Assembly: GCA_023663945.1 (NCBI GenBank)
Contig: JAMPGL010000016.1
Coordinates: 1 to 64,000 of the forward strand
Source: Lachnospiraceae bacterium
Lineage (GTDB): Bacteria; Bacillota; Clostridia; Lachnospirales; Lachnospiraceae
Direction of reading: 5' to 3'
DNA length: 64,000 bases
Position numbers and translations under genes: made by a program. Positions 34,133-43,092 of this stretch are shown here, one piece after another. Numbering within the stretch: position 1 is the first letter of the stretch; each line of letters begins with the position of its first letter. The notes under the pieces are model-generated. The model was given only the letters and a program-made list of their open reading frames with translations, had not been told where the DNA came from and searched no databases.

Positions 34133-35632
34133 TTACAAATTCTCTAACAGTTTCACCAGATATTCCCACATTCTCCCTGCCGATGCAATGCTGAGTTCTT
34201 CACCGGTAGTATGCACATCCTTCATGTCCGGTCCGATAGATACGCAGTCAAGTCCCGGAATTTTAGATATTAACAGCCCGCACTCTACGCCTGCATGAAT
34301 CGCCTGAATCAACGGCTTCTTATGATACATTTCCTCGTAAGTGCTTACCATCTTTTCCCGAAGCGGAGAATCCTTGCGGAAATTCCACCCCGGATAGTCT
34401 CCAACCACCTCGGTATCCGCTCCCGCCAAATCCGCAAGGCTGATAAGCCTTTCGATTAAGGCTTCCTTTGCGCTCTCCACCGAACTTCGCACAGAAATTC
34501 CAATTCGGACGCAGCCCTCCTCTAAGGAAAGCAGACCGGGATTTAAAGATGTCTCCACAAGCCCCTCCATGGCAGTGCTCATGGTCTGAACGCCCCAGGG
34601 CAGCGCATTCAGCAGATTTACCGCGCGCCTGCTCTGTGCTTCCTGTAAGGCGGTAAACTCCCCAATCTTCCCATAGGTGCTGGTAATTTTAACGTTCTCA
34701 TCGCGGTCGGCAAATTCATCCGAAAGATCTTTCTGTAATTTATCACAGGAGACTTTCAGGCGTGCAAGATACTCCTGCTCTGCAAATCCATCCTGCATCA
34801 CCTTTTGTTTTCCGCTCCGGTTTTCGTATCCAGTAATCAAAATCTGAGCTTTCGCCCAAGTCGGAATCGCGTTGTCTGCCGCGCCGCCGGTTAAGTCCCT
34901 GATTACAAAATCAACCTTTTCCGAAAGCTTTCTCAAGGCTCTTCCCATAAGGCAGACTGCATTTCCGCGCTGTTTATTGATTTCTCCTCCGGAATGCCCG
35001 CCTTTCAGCCCGTCAATAAGAATCTCGCAGGGAATCCCTACCCTGTTTTCCATTTCGCCGGGAAGGGCTAAATTAACCCTGGCGCCTCCTGCACAGCCTG
35101 CCAAAAAGATTCCTTCCTCCTCAGAATCCAGATTAATCAACTGCTTTGCTTTCAGAGGGCTTACATCCAGAACCCGCGCCCCGTCCATTCCCACTTCTTC
35201 GTCCACCGTAAACACCACTTCAACTCTGGGATGGCGGTACGTCTGCCCGTCAAGAAGCGCCAGCCCGTAAGCAAGCGCAATTCCGTCATCGCCGCCTAAA
35301 CTGGTATCCACCGCGGAAAGCCTGTCGCCATCCACAAACAGCCGAAGCCCAAACTTGGTCATATCCAAATTGCAGTCCGGTTCTTTGACCGCTACCATGT
35401 CCATGTGCCCCTGTAACATAACAGGCTCATGCTCCTCGTATCCCGGCGATGCCTCTTTAATGATAATCACATTTCCAATCTCATCCCGGTAATGCTCCAG
35501 CCCTCTCTCCACGGCAAAATCCTCAAGAAACTGACTGATTCCAGCCGTGTTCCCTGAACCGTGCGGTATTCTGCATATCTCTTCAAAAAAGTAAAAAACA
35601 GCCTTGGGTTCCAGATTTTCTAATACTCTCAT
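34133..35632 (-). CDS. pepD: aminoacyl-histidine dipeptidase (M20 family)
   Basis: 499 residues, PepD-type metallo-dipeptidase that breaks Xaa-His dipeptides in the cytoplasm. First metal-binding motif LQGHMDMV near residue 78, LGGDDGIALAY near 117, then VVFTVDEEVGMDGA with the catalytic Glu near 148. The lid domain fills residues about 200-380 and a final HAGVECGLL holds a metal His. Length is normal. Confidence 0.93.
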   Translation of the reverse strand: MRVLENLEPKAVFYFFEEICRIPHGSGNTAGISQFLEDFAVERGLEHYRDEIGNVIIIKEASPGYEEHEPVMLQGHMDMVAVKEPDCNLDMTKFGLRLFVDGDRLSAVDTSLGGDDGIALAYGLALLDGQTYRHPRVEVVFTVDEEVGMDGARVLDVSPLKAKQLINLDSEEEGIFLAGCAGGARVNLALPGEMENRVGIPCEILIDGLKGGHSGGEINKQRGNAVCLMGRALRKLSEKVDFVIRDLTGGAADNAIPTWAKAQILITGYENRSGKQKVMQDGFAEQEYLARLKVSCDKLQKDLSDEFADRDENVKITSTYGKIGEFTALQEAQSRRAVNLLNALPWGVQTMSTAMEGLVETSLNPGLLSLEEGCVRIGISVRSSVESAKEALIERLISLADLAGADTEVVGDYPGWNFRKDSPLREKMVSTYEEMYHKKPLIQAIHAGVECGLLISKIPGLDCVSIGPDMKDVHTTGEELSIASAGRMWEYLVKLLENL

Positions 35633-35705
35633 TTTCCACCTCTTTATCTTTATTTTAAGTTCGCATCTTCCTACTTTGCATCATACCATATGTGCGGAGC
35701 AGAAA

Positions 35706-35754
35706 AAAGACCTTATTGCTTTGAACGTCAAATTCGTTCAATCATAAGGTCTTT
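35706..35754 (-). terminator. terminator after rplT
   Basis: AAAGACCTTAT at 35706-35716 pairs perfectly with ATAAGGTCTTT at 35744-35754 around an inner GAACG/CGTTC stem. On the minus strand it is followed by TTTTTTC. Confidence 0.85.
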
Positions 35755-35798
35755 GGTCTCTTATTTGCGCCTGTAAAGTACTTCTTTGACAGTCCTCA

Positions 35799-36155
35799 TT
35801 AAGCAAGCTTACTCTTTGCAAGTTCTGCCAGCGTCTTAAAGCCTTCTGCATCATTCACTGCCAGTTCTGCCAGCATCTTTCTGTTGATGTCAACCTCTGC
35901 AAGCTTAAGACCATGCATAAATCTGCTGTAGGAAAGTCCGTTCATTCTTGCAGCAGCATTGATACGCGCAATCCAAAGCTGTCTGAACTGACGTTTTCTC
36001 TGCTTACGTCCTGCATAGGAAGAAGCAAGCGCTCTCATAACTGACTGCTTTGCAACTCTATACTGTTTGCTTCTGGCTCCTCTGTAGCCTTTTGCAAGCT
36101 TTAATACCCGGTTATGTTTCTTCTTGGCATTCATGCCGCCTTTAATTCTTGCCAT
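35799..36155 (-). CDS. rplT: 50S ribosomal protein L20
   Basis: 118 residues, normal length, starting [32 protein letters not shown], the L20 signature. L20 binds 23S rRNA early in assembly and, in Firmicutes, the leader of its own operon to stop transcription. Last gene of infC-rpmI-rplT; AGGAGG upstream. Confidence 0.98.
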   Translation of the reverse strand: MARIKGGMNAKKKHNRVLKLAKGYRGARSKQYRVAKQSVMRALASSYAGRKQRKRQFRQLWIARINAAARMNGLSYSRFMHGLKLAEVDINRKMLAELAVNDAEGFKTLAELAKSKLA

Positions 36156-36177
36156 GTCTTATATCCTCCTTACGACC

Positions 36178-36375
36178 TTATAAATAGGGTAAAATCTTCT
36201 TCATATTCTTAACATTTGTCTTGTCAGTAATCGCAGGCTGCCTGAGATTTCTCTTTCTCTTGGTAGACTTCTTGGTTAAGATATGGCTCTTGTAAGCTTT
36301 ACTTCTTTTTAATTTACCTGTTCCTGTAGCTTTGAAACGCTTTGCAGCAGATTTGCTTGTTTTCATTTTGGGCAT
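36178..36375 (-). CDS. rpmI: 50S ribosomal protein L35
   Basis: 65 residues starting [31 protein letters not shown], the L35 signature. AGGAGG nine bases before this ATG rejects a longer frame with 19 extra residues. Lies between infC and rplT. Confidence 0.97.
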   Translation of the reverse strand: MPKMKTSKSAAKRFKATGTGKLKRSKAYKSHILTKKSTKRKRNLRQPAITDKTNVKNMKKILPYL

Positions 36376-36449
36376 AACTGATTCCTCCTGTTTCCTAATA
36401 ATTATTTCTGCCGACAGGCATGTCCCTGTCATTTATTTTAACTGGCAGG

Positions 36450-36956
36450 CTAACGCTTTTCAGTTAAAAACATTGTCATACTTCTTCCTTCTACCTTGGG
36501 GGCTTTTTCTACCACGCTCACATCGGAAAGCGCCTGCGCAAAGTCATCCAGAATATGTTTGCTGTTTGCCATATGCGCCATCTCCCGTCCGCGGAACCGA
36601 AGCGTAACCTTAACGCGGTCCCCTTTTGACAGAAACTTTCTTGCAGCATTCACCTTAGTATTCAGATCATTGGTATCAATATTGGGAGATAAGCGGATTT
36701 CTTTAATTTCAATAACGCGCTGTTTCTTACGGGCTTCCTTTTCCTTGCGGGTAAGCTCGTATTTATACTTTCCGTAATCTACCAACTTACATACCGGCGG
36801 TTTCGCTGTTGGTGCGATTTTAACCAGATCGACACCTGCATCTTCTGCCATCTGTAACGCTTCTCTTGAAGACATAATCCCTAACTGCTCTCCGTCTTCT
36901 CCAATCACTCGTACTTCTTTGTCTCTGATCTGTTCGTTAATGAATAATTCGCTAAT
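36450..36956 (-). CDS. infC: translation initiation factor IF-3, AUU start
   Basis: 168 residues if started at ATT 36956, which follows GGAGG at eight bases and gives (M)SELFINEQIRDKEVRVIGEDGEQLG, the complete IF-3 N-terminus. The next usable start, GTG at 36908, would cut 16 conserved residues. AUU starts are known for infC and let IF-3 repress its own synthesis. Two domains: N-terminal to about 80, then ARKFLSKGDRVKVTLRFRGREMAH in the C-terminal RNA-binding part. Confidence 0.93.
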   Translation of the reverse strand: MSELFINEQIRDKEVRVIGEDGEQLGIMSSREALQMAEDAGVDLVKIAPTAKPPVCKLVDYGKYKYELTRKEKEARKKQRVIEIKEIRLSPNIDTNDLNTKVNAARKFLSKGDRVKVTLRFRGREMAHMANSKHILDDFAQALSDVSVVEKAPKVEGRSMTMFLTEKR

Positions 36957-37162
36957 GGCTGTATCCTCCCTACATAAAAAAAGTGAATAGCACAGCTATC
37001 CACTACATACTCTTCCTCCTGCCGGTCTTCGCGCGGCAAAGCTTCCGGAATCTAAAAATCTTCAAAGTAAAAGATTCTTTAAAAGTATTAACACCTGTAA
37101 GCACGTTCGCCACAGGGTGAGAGTGGATACTCTGCTTGACTGTTCATGCGCCAACCGCATGC
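36957..37162 (-). promoter_or_regulatory. L20-type leader with terminator and antiterminator
   Basis: A terminator hairpin AGTGGATAGC-TGT-GCTATTCACT followed by TTTTTTT lies at 36976-37004 (minus). Its left arm AGTGGATA can instead pair with an upstream TATCCACT (plus-strand 37122-37129). This is the layout of Firmicutes L20 leaders, where L20 binding favours the terminator. Leader length from the predicted start point is about 205 bases. Confidence 0.75.
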
Positions 37163-37168
37163 TTTATT

Positions 37169-37197
37169 ACTATAGCATCTGAATTTTCAAAAGTCAA
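37169..37197 (-). promoter_or_regulatory. infC operon promoter
   Basis: TTGACT (37197-37192) and TATAGT (37174-37169) on the minus strand, 17 bases apart. Confidence 0.75.
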
Positions 37198-37228
37198 TAC
37201 CAAATGCAAATTATTTTGACCCAAATAT

Positions 37229-37855
37229 TTATTTTGACTTGGCAAGACTGCTTTCCTCGTCCCTGACCAGACGAATCTCTCCGTCCGATATATCAAAATC
37301 CGCCATAAGCTGGTCATCCGCCATCTGACTGTAAGTGATAGTATAAGTATCATCCGCCGTAATCAGATAAGTCAATTGTTCAATCTGACCCTCCCCCGCC
37401 TGATAGGTGCTTCTGATTTTATATGCCGGAACTCCTTCCATGTCAATCTCCTCAAAGGATTCTACCTGCAGGTCTACGTCCCAGCCTTCTTCTGCAAAAG
37501 CATTCTCAACCGTTTCCTCATAAATCTTTCCGGTCAGCTTGTCCGACACCTTTCCAGCCTCTTCTCCCGGAGAAACCGTATAATAAATATTGGAGGAATC
37601 CAGAGGGCTTCTCTCATGGACATACATTCCCTCTATCTCTTCGGAAGGCTGATACCCGGCAGGGATTAAAAGCGCACAGTACTGCACGGAATCCTCCTCC
37701 TGCACCTGACTGGTCTTTAATTCAAATTCTTTCATTTCTATGTACTCGGTTTCCTGCCCATCCTCAGTTTGAATGCCGGCAACCGTGATAACCTTTTGCT
37801 CACAGCCCGTAAGCAGGGATACCAGCAAAAGCCCAAGCATTAATTTCTTTTTCAT
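37229..37855 (-). CDS. lipoprotein of unknown function
   Basis: 208 residues. Signal peptide with lipobox LLTGC at residues 15-19, so it is cut before Cys and lipid-anchored outside. The mature part is acidic, with blocks QYCALLIPAGYQPSEEIEGMYVHE and a C-terminal YLITADDTYTITYSQMAD resembling stress/anti-sigma sensor lipoproteins. Family not named. Its stop is about 32 bases past the predicted infC -35, so the two units are packed tightly. Confidence 0.7.
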   Translation of the reverse strand: MKKKLMLGLLLVSLLTGCEQKVITVAGIQTEDGQETEYIEMKEFELKTSQVQEEDSVQYCALLIPAGYQPSEEIEGMYVHERSPLDSSNIYYTVSPGEEAGKVSDKLTGKIYEETVENAFAEEGWDVDLQVESFEEIDMEGVPAYKIRSTYQAGEGQIEQLTYLITADDTYTITYSQMADDQLMADFDISDGEIRLVRDEESSLAKSK

Positions 37856-37946
37856 ATTATCAATTCCTTAAAACTTTATAGACGCCGCTACCAAATATTT
37901 AAACACAAACGGTTAAAATATTCAAGCCCTGAAATATTGCATAAAA

Positions 37947-37980
37947 ATACCTGTTCTTCACTTTGATGAAAAACAGGTAT
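37947..37980 (-). terminator. terminator after the DUF1540 gene
   Basis: ATACCTGTT at 37947-37955 pairs with AACAGGTAT at 37972-37980; TTTTTAT follows on the minus strand. Confidence 0.8.
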
Positions 37981-37990
37981 CTGTCTTGTC

Positions 37991-38305
37991 TTACCTTTCC
38001 TGAAAAGTGGAGCAGGCTGTCTCCCTGCAGCTGCAGGCTCCGCATCCCCGGATGTCCACATGGTCTGCCGTACATTTATAATCACTGTTATGAATGCACT
38101 TAACCGCCTCACAGTCAATGCTGATTACGGAACTGGGATGCCCGACGGAACTGGTAAACCGATCGTTTTTGGACTCTGAAAAGCTCTCACAGCAGGTATC
38201 ATCATCACAGCAGGCGCGCTGTCCGCCCACAAGAATGTCTCCCTTACAGCAGTATTCGCTTTTGTTATGAACGCAATTGTCTACGGAACACCTTAATTCG
38301 GCCAT
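37991..38305 (-). CDS. DUF1540 domain protein, two repeats
   Basis: 104 residues with two Cys-rich repeats: LRCSVDNCVHNKSEYCCKGDILVGG and CEAVKCIHNSDYKCTADHVDIRG, each followed by a CxC cluster. This is the DUF1540 layout, probably metal-binding, found in many spore-forming Clostridia. Function unknown. Monocistronic, with its own terminator; AGGAGG upstream. Confidence 0.88.
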   Translation of the reverse strand: MAELRCSVDNCVHNKSEYCCKGDILVGGQRACCDDDTCCESFSESKNDRFTSSVGHPSSVISIDCEAVKCIHNSDYKCTADHVDIRGCGACSCRETACSTFQER

Positions 38306-38379
38306 TTTCTTACCTCCTTTACCTATGACAGTAATAGTATGACCGTTTCTGCATTTCCGTATACATTCTTTATTCTCTT

Positions 38380-38979
38380 TTATGCAGAAATTTCATTTCC
38401 CTCCGTGATTCTCTGAAAGTCCTGCTCCGTCTTAAAGTTATAGCATTTGGTGCAGCGGGAAGTGGAATATTCAAATCCAGTCTTTAAGTTTTTGATTGTA
38501 AAACTTACTTCCAGAATATTTTGGTCATTCCGCCTTTTAATTTCCATCTGGGTAATCCGAAATCCCATGTAAGCCTTGGAGTCAAGCATCCAGTCCGAAT
38601 CTTCATAGTGCAGGCACAGCAGTCCATCCTCAACCGTGCAGACCACCGGCTTCCCCTCCCGGTCGTAAAAGGCGGCACTGACCGGACAGGAATCCTCTTC
38701 CTCCTGCGCCGGAATCGTGCCGAGCGCAATGTCCCTTCCTTCATCCGCCCGCGCCGCAGCCAGCTCTCCGGTAACCTTATCAAGGAGCATCTCCCCGACG
38801 CTCTGCGCATACATAGACGCCGTCAGCTCACTGTGGGTAATCACCGCAGAAGAAATAACCGAAACGGCCGCCGCCATAAAGATGCCGATAAGCGCAAAGG
38901 TTACAATCATTTCCGTCAGCGTGATGCCGCGATTGTCATCTGAAAATTTATTATTTTGTATCAACAGCTTCTTGTCCAT
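38380..38979 (-). CDS. type IV pilin-like protein (minor pseudopilin)
   Basis: 199 residues. The prepilin site is NRGITLTEMIVTFALIGIFMAAAVSVISSA, with a Gly before Ile and Glu at +5, then one hydrophobic helix. The body contains a Cys pair near the end (STSRCTKCYNF). Distal gene of the pilus operon. Minor pilins start assembly or prime retraction in related systems. Confidence 0.8.
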   Translation of the reverse strand: MDKKLLIQNNKFSDDNRGITLTEMIVTFALIGIFMAAAVSVISSAVITHSELTASMYAQSVGEMLLDKVTGELAAARADEGRDIALGTIPAQEEEDSCPVSAAFYDREGKPVVCTVEDGLLCLHYEDSDWMLDSKAYMGFRITQMEIKRRNDQNILEVSFTIKNLKTGFEYSTSRCTKCYNFKTEQDFQRITEGNEISA

Positions 38980-38996
38980 TTTTATTCCCTTGACTG

Positions 38997-39338
38997 TTAC
39001 TGACCATTCTGCGTAGTGTCAAAATAGTAGATTGTTCCGCTCAAATTCTCTTTGTCCGCCTTTTTCAGTGTTCCCGTCACATAAAAAGAACCCCATTCTC
39101 CGGAAAAACTGATATTTGTCTGATCCGCTACGATCTGTTCGTTTGTCTCTCCCAAGTAAAACGCTTCGATCAAGTGACTGTTATTTAAAATCATATCCTT
39201 AGAATCCATCATCATTCCGGTAGAAAGCTTCTGAATCCTGAAATAGCTGGTCACAAACAAAAGAAGCAGCGCAAAAGAAATCACCACTGTAATCATTGTT
39301 GTTCCCTGATTTTTCTTTTTTTTACTTCTTTTCCACAT
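38997..39338 (-). CDS. small pilin-like membrane protein
   Basis: 113 residues starting MWKRSKKKKNQGTTMITVVISFALLLLFVTSYFRIQKLSTGM, GGAG eight bases upstream. It has the short basic leader, Gly and hydrophobic helix of a prepilin but Thr-Thr-Met instead of the usual F/I..E, so Glu5 is missing. Position in the operon supports a minor-pilin role. Overlaps the preceding stop by 17 bases. Confidence 0.65.
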   Translation of the reverse strand: MWKRSKKKKNQGTTMITVVISFALLLLFVTSYFRIQKLSTGMMMDSKDMILNNSHLIEAFYLGETNEQIVADQTNISFSGEWGSFYVTGTLKKADKENLSGTIYYFDTTQNGQ

Positions 39339-39921
39339 GTTTCCAGCTCCATCTCTCATAATCGCCAAGCATTGTCAAATCCAGCTCGTACACATCGGTG
39401 ACACTGCAGCTTTGTTCCTTGCTCACCGCCGTAGTCTCCACAATAAGCTCTCCCGGACGGTTGCCGCTCCCCTGCCGTGTCCAATACATGGAAAGGCTGA
39501 TATCCGCCACTTCTCCTACGGTTCCATCCCGGTTAATCCGAAAAGTGCGGACTGCGTTCTCACGGCTGTGAACTGCGGTATCCTCCTCATCGTAATAGGG
39601 CCAGGTGCCGTCAGTAATGTTTTGCTTCACATAATACCAGATGGAACTCCCGGTAGTGTTTTCCGCACGTCCTTCCTCCTCCGCCATCAGACTGCCAAAG
39701 GCATATCGCTCCGACGTAAGCATTTCCTCCAGTTCTTCACTGAAGGAAACAGCAAGGATTCTGCTCTGTTCGGAAGCCAGCGTTCTTCCCGAGGTGCTTA
39801 AAAGCACCGAAGCCGTCAGGAACAATCCCATGGAAAGTGCCATAATAACAGCCATCACACAAATTACTACAATGGTGGTTGCTCCGGTATTATCCCGGCT
39901 GATATTACACTCTTTCTTCAC
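39322..39921 (-). CDS. PilX-like minor pilin
   Basis: About 199 residues from a GTG start with AAAGGAG six bases upstream. The N-terminus MKKECNISRDNTGATTIVVICVMAVIMALSMGLFLTASVLLS has a leader, Gly and hydrophobic helix, and it lacks Glu5. The soluble part contains an ending YDQ-like VTDVYELDLTMLGDYERW. Similar to PilX-type accessory pilins; assignment by context. Confidence 0.65.
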   Translation of the reverse strand: MKKECNISRDNTGATTIVVICVMAVIMALSMGLFLTASVLLSTSGRTLASEQSRILAVSFSEELEEMLTSERYAFGSLMAEEEGRAENTTGSSIWYYVKQNITDGTWPYYDEEDTAVHSRENAVRTFRINRDGTVGEVADISLSMYWTRQGSGNRPGELIVETTAVSKEQSCSVTDVYELDLTMLGDYERWSWKHVEKK

Positions 39922-39934
39922 AGAAGGCTCCTTT

Positions 39935-40582
39935 CTAATCAAGACCGTAATAGCCTATCATATATTCATTTCGATATTCATCCTGCCTGTCACTGATGTT
40001 GACTCTCCCGTTCCGGCTGGTTTCAATATAGGTAAATTTCCGGCATTTGTCACTGTACAGCACGCTGTACACCTGTCCGCTGTCCGGATTAAACTCCAGG
40101 GCAATACATGCATTCAAAATACTTTTGTCAAACAAAAACTCGTCAAAAATCCCATACAAAGCCTGATACGCCCTGCTCTCCCGGTCGCTCCGCCCTTCAT
40201 ATTCCCCGGCACGGTACTTCTCGTAACTGTCCCGGTCGCCTGTCAGACAGTAAATCTTTCCGTCTTTGGCCTCCTCCGCTCTTTCACTTTCGGATGCAGG
40301 CGTTCCATCCGGCGTAACAATTAGGGATAAGTCTACCACATCGGATGCCGACTCTTCTAACTGTTTTAACTGCCCTCTGACACTGTAATCCACAAGCTTC
40401 GTCTGGGCTGCCGAAAAGAGCGTCTGGGCATAACTGTTCTGCCTTTTATAATCCGCATAGTCCTGATAAGCAAGCACGCCTGCCACGCTGAGGGTCACCA
40501 GCATCAACATGATCACAAAGCTGACAACCAATTCCACAAGAGTAAATCCCCCGTTTGAAGCCTGCCGCTTCTTATTCCTCAT
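39935..40582 (-). CDS. type IV prepilin-like protein
   Basis: 215 residues. Standard prepilin motif ASNGGFTLVELVVSFVIMLMLVTLSVAGVLAYQDY: cleavage after Gly, Phe+1 and Glu+5. The start overlaps the end of pilB by 11 bases. Larger than the major pilin, so likely a minor pilin. Confidence 0.85.
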   Translation of the reverse strand: MRNKKRQASNGGFTLVELVVSFVIMLMLVTLSVAGVLAYQDYADYKRQNSYAQTLFSAAQTKLVDYSVRGQLKQLEESASDVVDLSLIVTPDGTPASESERAEEAKDGKIYCLTGDRDSYEKYRAGEYEGRSDRESRAYQALYGIFDEFLFDKSILNACIALEFNPDSGQVYSVLYSDKCRKFTYIETSRNGRVNISDRQDEYRNEYMIGYYGLD

Positions 40583-42275
40583 AATATGCCACCTTCATAA
40601 CTTCTTCTACCGTTGTAATGCCGTTTCTTAAATAATAGAGCGCACTCTGCTTTAAAGTCTTCATTCCCTGTTTCTTTAAAAGATATTCCTTTATCTCTTC
40701 TACCTGAACATTTTCCGTGATCATCCGGCGCACTTCTTTATCGATGGTCATAATCTCATGAACCGCAATACGTCCCCGGTAACCGGTATTGTTGCAGACC
40801 GGGCATCCGCACGCCTTTTTGACCATGCGGGGAAGGGTTCCGTCTGCAACGTTTACGCCGATCAGATTCTCATCCTCCTCGGTCAGCTCTCTTTCCTCGC
40901 AGCATTCCTGACACACCTTGCGCATCAGTCTCTGTGCCACTACGCCCACCAGAGAATTGGCGATCAGATAAGGCTCCAGCCCCATGTCCTTCAAGCGGAC
41001 AGCGGAGGACGCCGCATCGTTGGTATGAAGAGTGGAAAAAACCAAATGTCCCGTAAGGGCGGAGCGGACGGAAATGGACGCCGTCTCCGAATCTCTGGTC
41101 TCACCCACCATGATAATATCGGGATCCTGCCTCAGCAGCGCTCTAAGCCCGGTCTCAAAGGTAAGCCCCGCAAGCGGATTGACCTGCATCTGATTGACTC
41201 TGGGCAGATTCTTTTCTACCGGATCCTCAATAGTTGATATATTTACGTTCCGCTTAGCCAGTTCCTCCAAAATCATATAAAGCGTGGTTGTCTTGCCGGA
41301 GCCGGTAGGTCCCGTCAAGTAGATAATCCCGTTGGGGGAACGCAGCATGCGCAGAAGCTTCTGGTAATCCTCATCCAGCATCCCAAACTGATTGCTGTTG
41401 TCAATTCTTGCATTTCCTGCCAAAAGGCGGAGCACTGCTTTCTCGCCGAATACGGTAGGAATCACCGAAACACGAATATTTAAGTACCCTTCCGGCTGAC
41501 GCACCTTAAAATGCCCATCCTGAGGTGCTCTTCTCTCTGCAATATCCAGCTCCGCCAAAATCTTAATACGGGCAATCAGCGAATTATGTACATTCGTCTT
41601 CAAGGTAACATATTCAACGATGGTTCCGTCTATCCTCATCCGGACGCTGGTTTTATCTTCAAAAGGCTCGATATGAATGTCGCTGGCATTGGTGCTGTAA
41701 GCACGCTGGATCAGGGAATTAAGCAGGTTGATGATAGGAGTATCGTCATCGCCCTCCTCCACCTCCATCTCTTCCACATTCTGCGTCTCAGTGGCTTCAT
41801 TTGCTTTATTGGCGGCTTCCTTGGCTGAAACCTCCGCATAATAAAAGTGAATCGCCTTTAACAATGGCGCCTTCTCACTGAGAAAAATAGTCAGCTCCAT
41901 GCCCGTAATCTGACGGACATCTTCCAGACCGTAAAAGTTTAAGGGATCGTTGACAATCACCTGAAGGCTGTTTCCCAGCATTCCCACCGGCAGTACACAA
42001 TACTTCTCCGCTACCTGTCTGGGAATCTTTTCAACTGCTTCAATATCAACGGTAAGACTACTGACATTGATTACCTCGCAGTCCATTTTTACCGCCATTG
42101 CTTCCAGCATCTGGCTCTCCGTGATATAGCCCTGTTCAATCAGAACCTCTCCCAGACGTTTGCCCTTTTCCTTTTTTTGAACCTCCAGAGCTTTCTGCAG
42201 ATCCTCATCGGACAGGTATCCCTGTTCCTTTAACATATCACCGATTTTTAAATTTTTGCCGGTCATCGCTTCCAT
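40572..42275 (-). CDS. pilB: GspE/PilB family pilus assembly ATPase
   Basis: About 567 residues from MEAMTGKNLKIGDMLKEQG, GGAGG eight bases upstream. N-terminal GspE_N domains (KRLGEVLIEQGYITESQML), then Walker A TGPTGSGKTTTLY, Asp box IEDPVE, Walker B QDPDIIMVGETRD and His box ALTGHLVFSTLHTNDA. A tetra-Cys zinc motif (CQECC ... CGCPVCNNTGYRGR) is present as in extension ATPases. It powers pilus polymerisation at the inner face of the membrane. Confidence 0.93.
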   Translation of the reverse strand: MEAMTGKNLKIGDMLKEQGYLSDEDLQKALEVQKKEKGKRLGEVLIEQGYITESQMLEAMAVKMDCEVINVSSLTVDIEAVEKIPRQVAEKYCVLPVGMLGNSLQVIVNDPLNFYGLEDVRQITGMELTIFLSEKAPLLKAIHFYYAEVSAKEAANKANEATETQNVEEMEVEEGDDDTPIINLLNSLIQRAYSTNASDIHIEPFEDKTSVRMRIDGTIVEYVTLKTNVHNSLIARIKILAELDIAERRAPQDGHFKVRQPEGYLNIRVSVIPTVFGEKAVLRLLAGNARIDNSNQFGMLDEDYQKLLRMLRSPNGIIYLTGPTGSGKTTTLYMILEELAKRNVNISTIEDPVEKNLPRVNQMQVNPLAGLTFETGLRALLRQDPDIIMVGETRDSETASISVRSALTGHLVFSTLHTNDAASSAVRLKDMGLEPYLIANSLVGVVAQRLMRKVCQECCEERELTEEDENLIGVNVADGTLPRMVKKACGCPVCNNTGYRGRIAVHEIMTIDKEVRRMITENVQVEEIKEYLLKKQGMKTLKQSALYYLRNGITTVEEVMKVAYYEE

Positions 42276-42289
42276 ACGCTGAACCTCCA

Positions 42290-43090
42290 TCACTGATTAC
42301 ACATGTATATTTCAAAACTGATTGTCAAACGGTCTGATTTAACCGTCTGAGTTACCGGCATAACCACCTGCGGCTCCGGCTCCGTAAACTCCTCTTCCCA
42401 AAGATCCAGATCTTCCTCTCCGGCTTCTCCATCCTCATCCATATCGAAATCCGTCTCCTCCTCATCCAGCTCGGGTTCCGGAGTGGGAACCGGCGTGGGG
42501 CGGGGCGTTTCTGCCACAGGCTGCTCCGTGGTCACCCACTCCGCGCTGGAAATGCTGATTGCCGGATAATGCTCGGAAATATCATCCACCAGCTGCCAGA
42601 GATCCTGATCTGACCCCTCGATCACGCAGGTAACCCTCGCCGTGTAAAGTGGGAGAAGAACCTCCGTCTCGTCGCTGCCCTTGGGCGTAATCTCCGCTTC
42701 CCTTCCTGCCTCGGAATACTGATACCACTTCACCACAGTTGACGTTTCCGGCATGGTAACGGAAAGACTCTGAATCGACATATTGTGATTGAGCATCAGG
42801 GTTGTCACCATTCGTTCTGCTCCCTGACTCTGCTGCATGGGATAGTAGCGTGCAAGCACATTTCTAAGCTGCTCTTTTGTCTGCTCTTCTTTTAACGCCA
42901 TATCCTGAGCGCTGGAAGCTTTATTATCAAAATCAGCCTCTTGTTCCGTCGTCACCCGGAGCTCACTTTTAATCTGTTTATTTTTGGCGGCTAACGGTTT
43001 AAATACCAGCAAAAAGAACATCAGCGCAATTAAAAACGCTGCCAGAATACCGAGAAGCTTTTTGTCCCGCTCTGTAATGACCATGTTCAT
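42290..43090 (-). CDS. PilO/GspM-like alignment subunit with acidic insert
   Basis: 266 residues from MNMVITERDKKLLGILAAFLIALMFFLLVFKP. One membrane span, then a coiled coil (KNKQIKSELRVTTEQEADF) and a ferredoxin-like part, as in PilO. A Pro/Glu/Asp-rich insert at about 205-245 (PRPTPVPTPEPELDEEETDFDMDEDGE) is unusual. Sits between the PilM-PilN fusion and pilB. Confidence 0.75.
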   Translation of the reverse strand: MNMVITERDKKLLGILAAFLIALMFFLLVFKPLAAKNKQIKSELRVTTEQEADFDNKASSAQDMALKEEQTKEQLRNVLARYYPMQQSQGAERMVTTLMLNHNMSIQSLSVTMPETSTVVKWYQYSEAGREAEITPKGSDETEVLLPLYTARVTCVIEGSDQDLWQLVDDISEHYPAISISSAEWVTTEQPVAETPRPTPVPTPEPELDEEETDFDMDEDGEAGEEDLDLWEEEFTEPEPQVVMPVTQTVKSDRLTISFEIYMCNQ

Positions 43091-43092
43091 GA

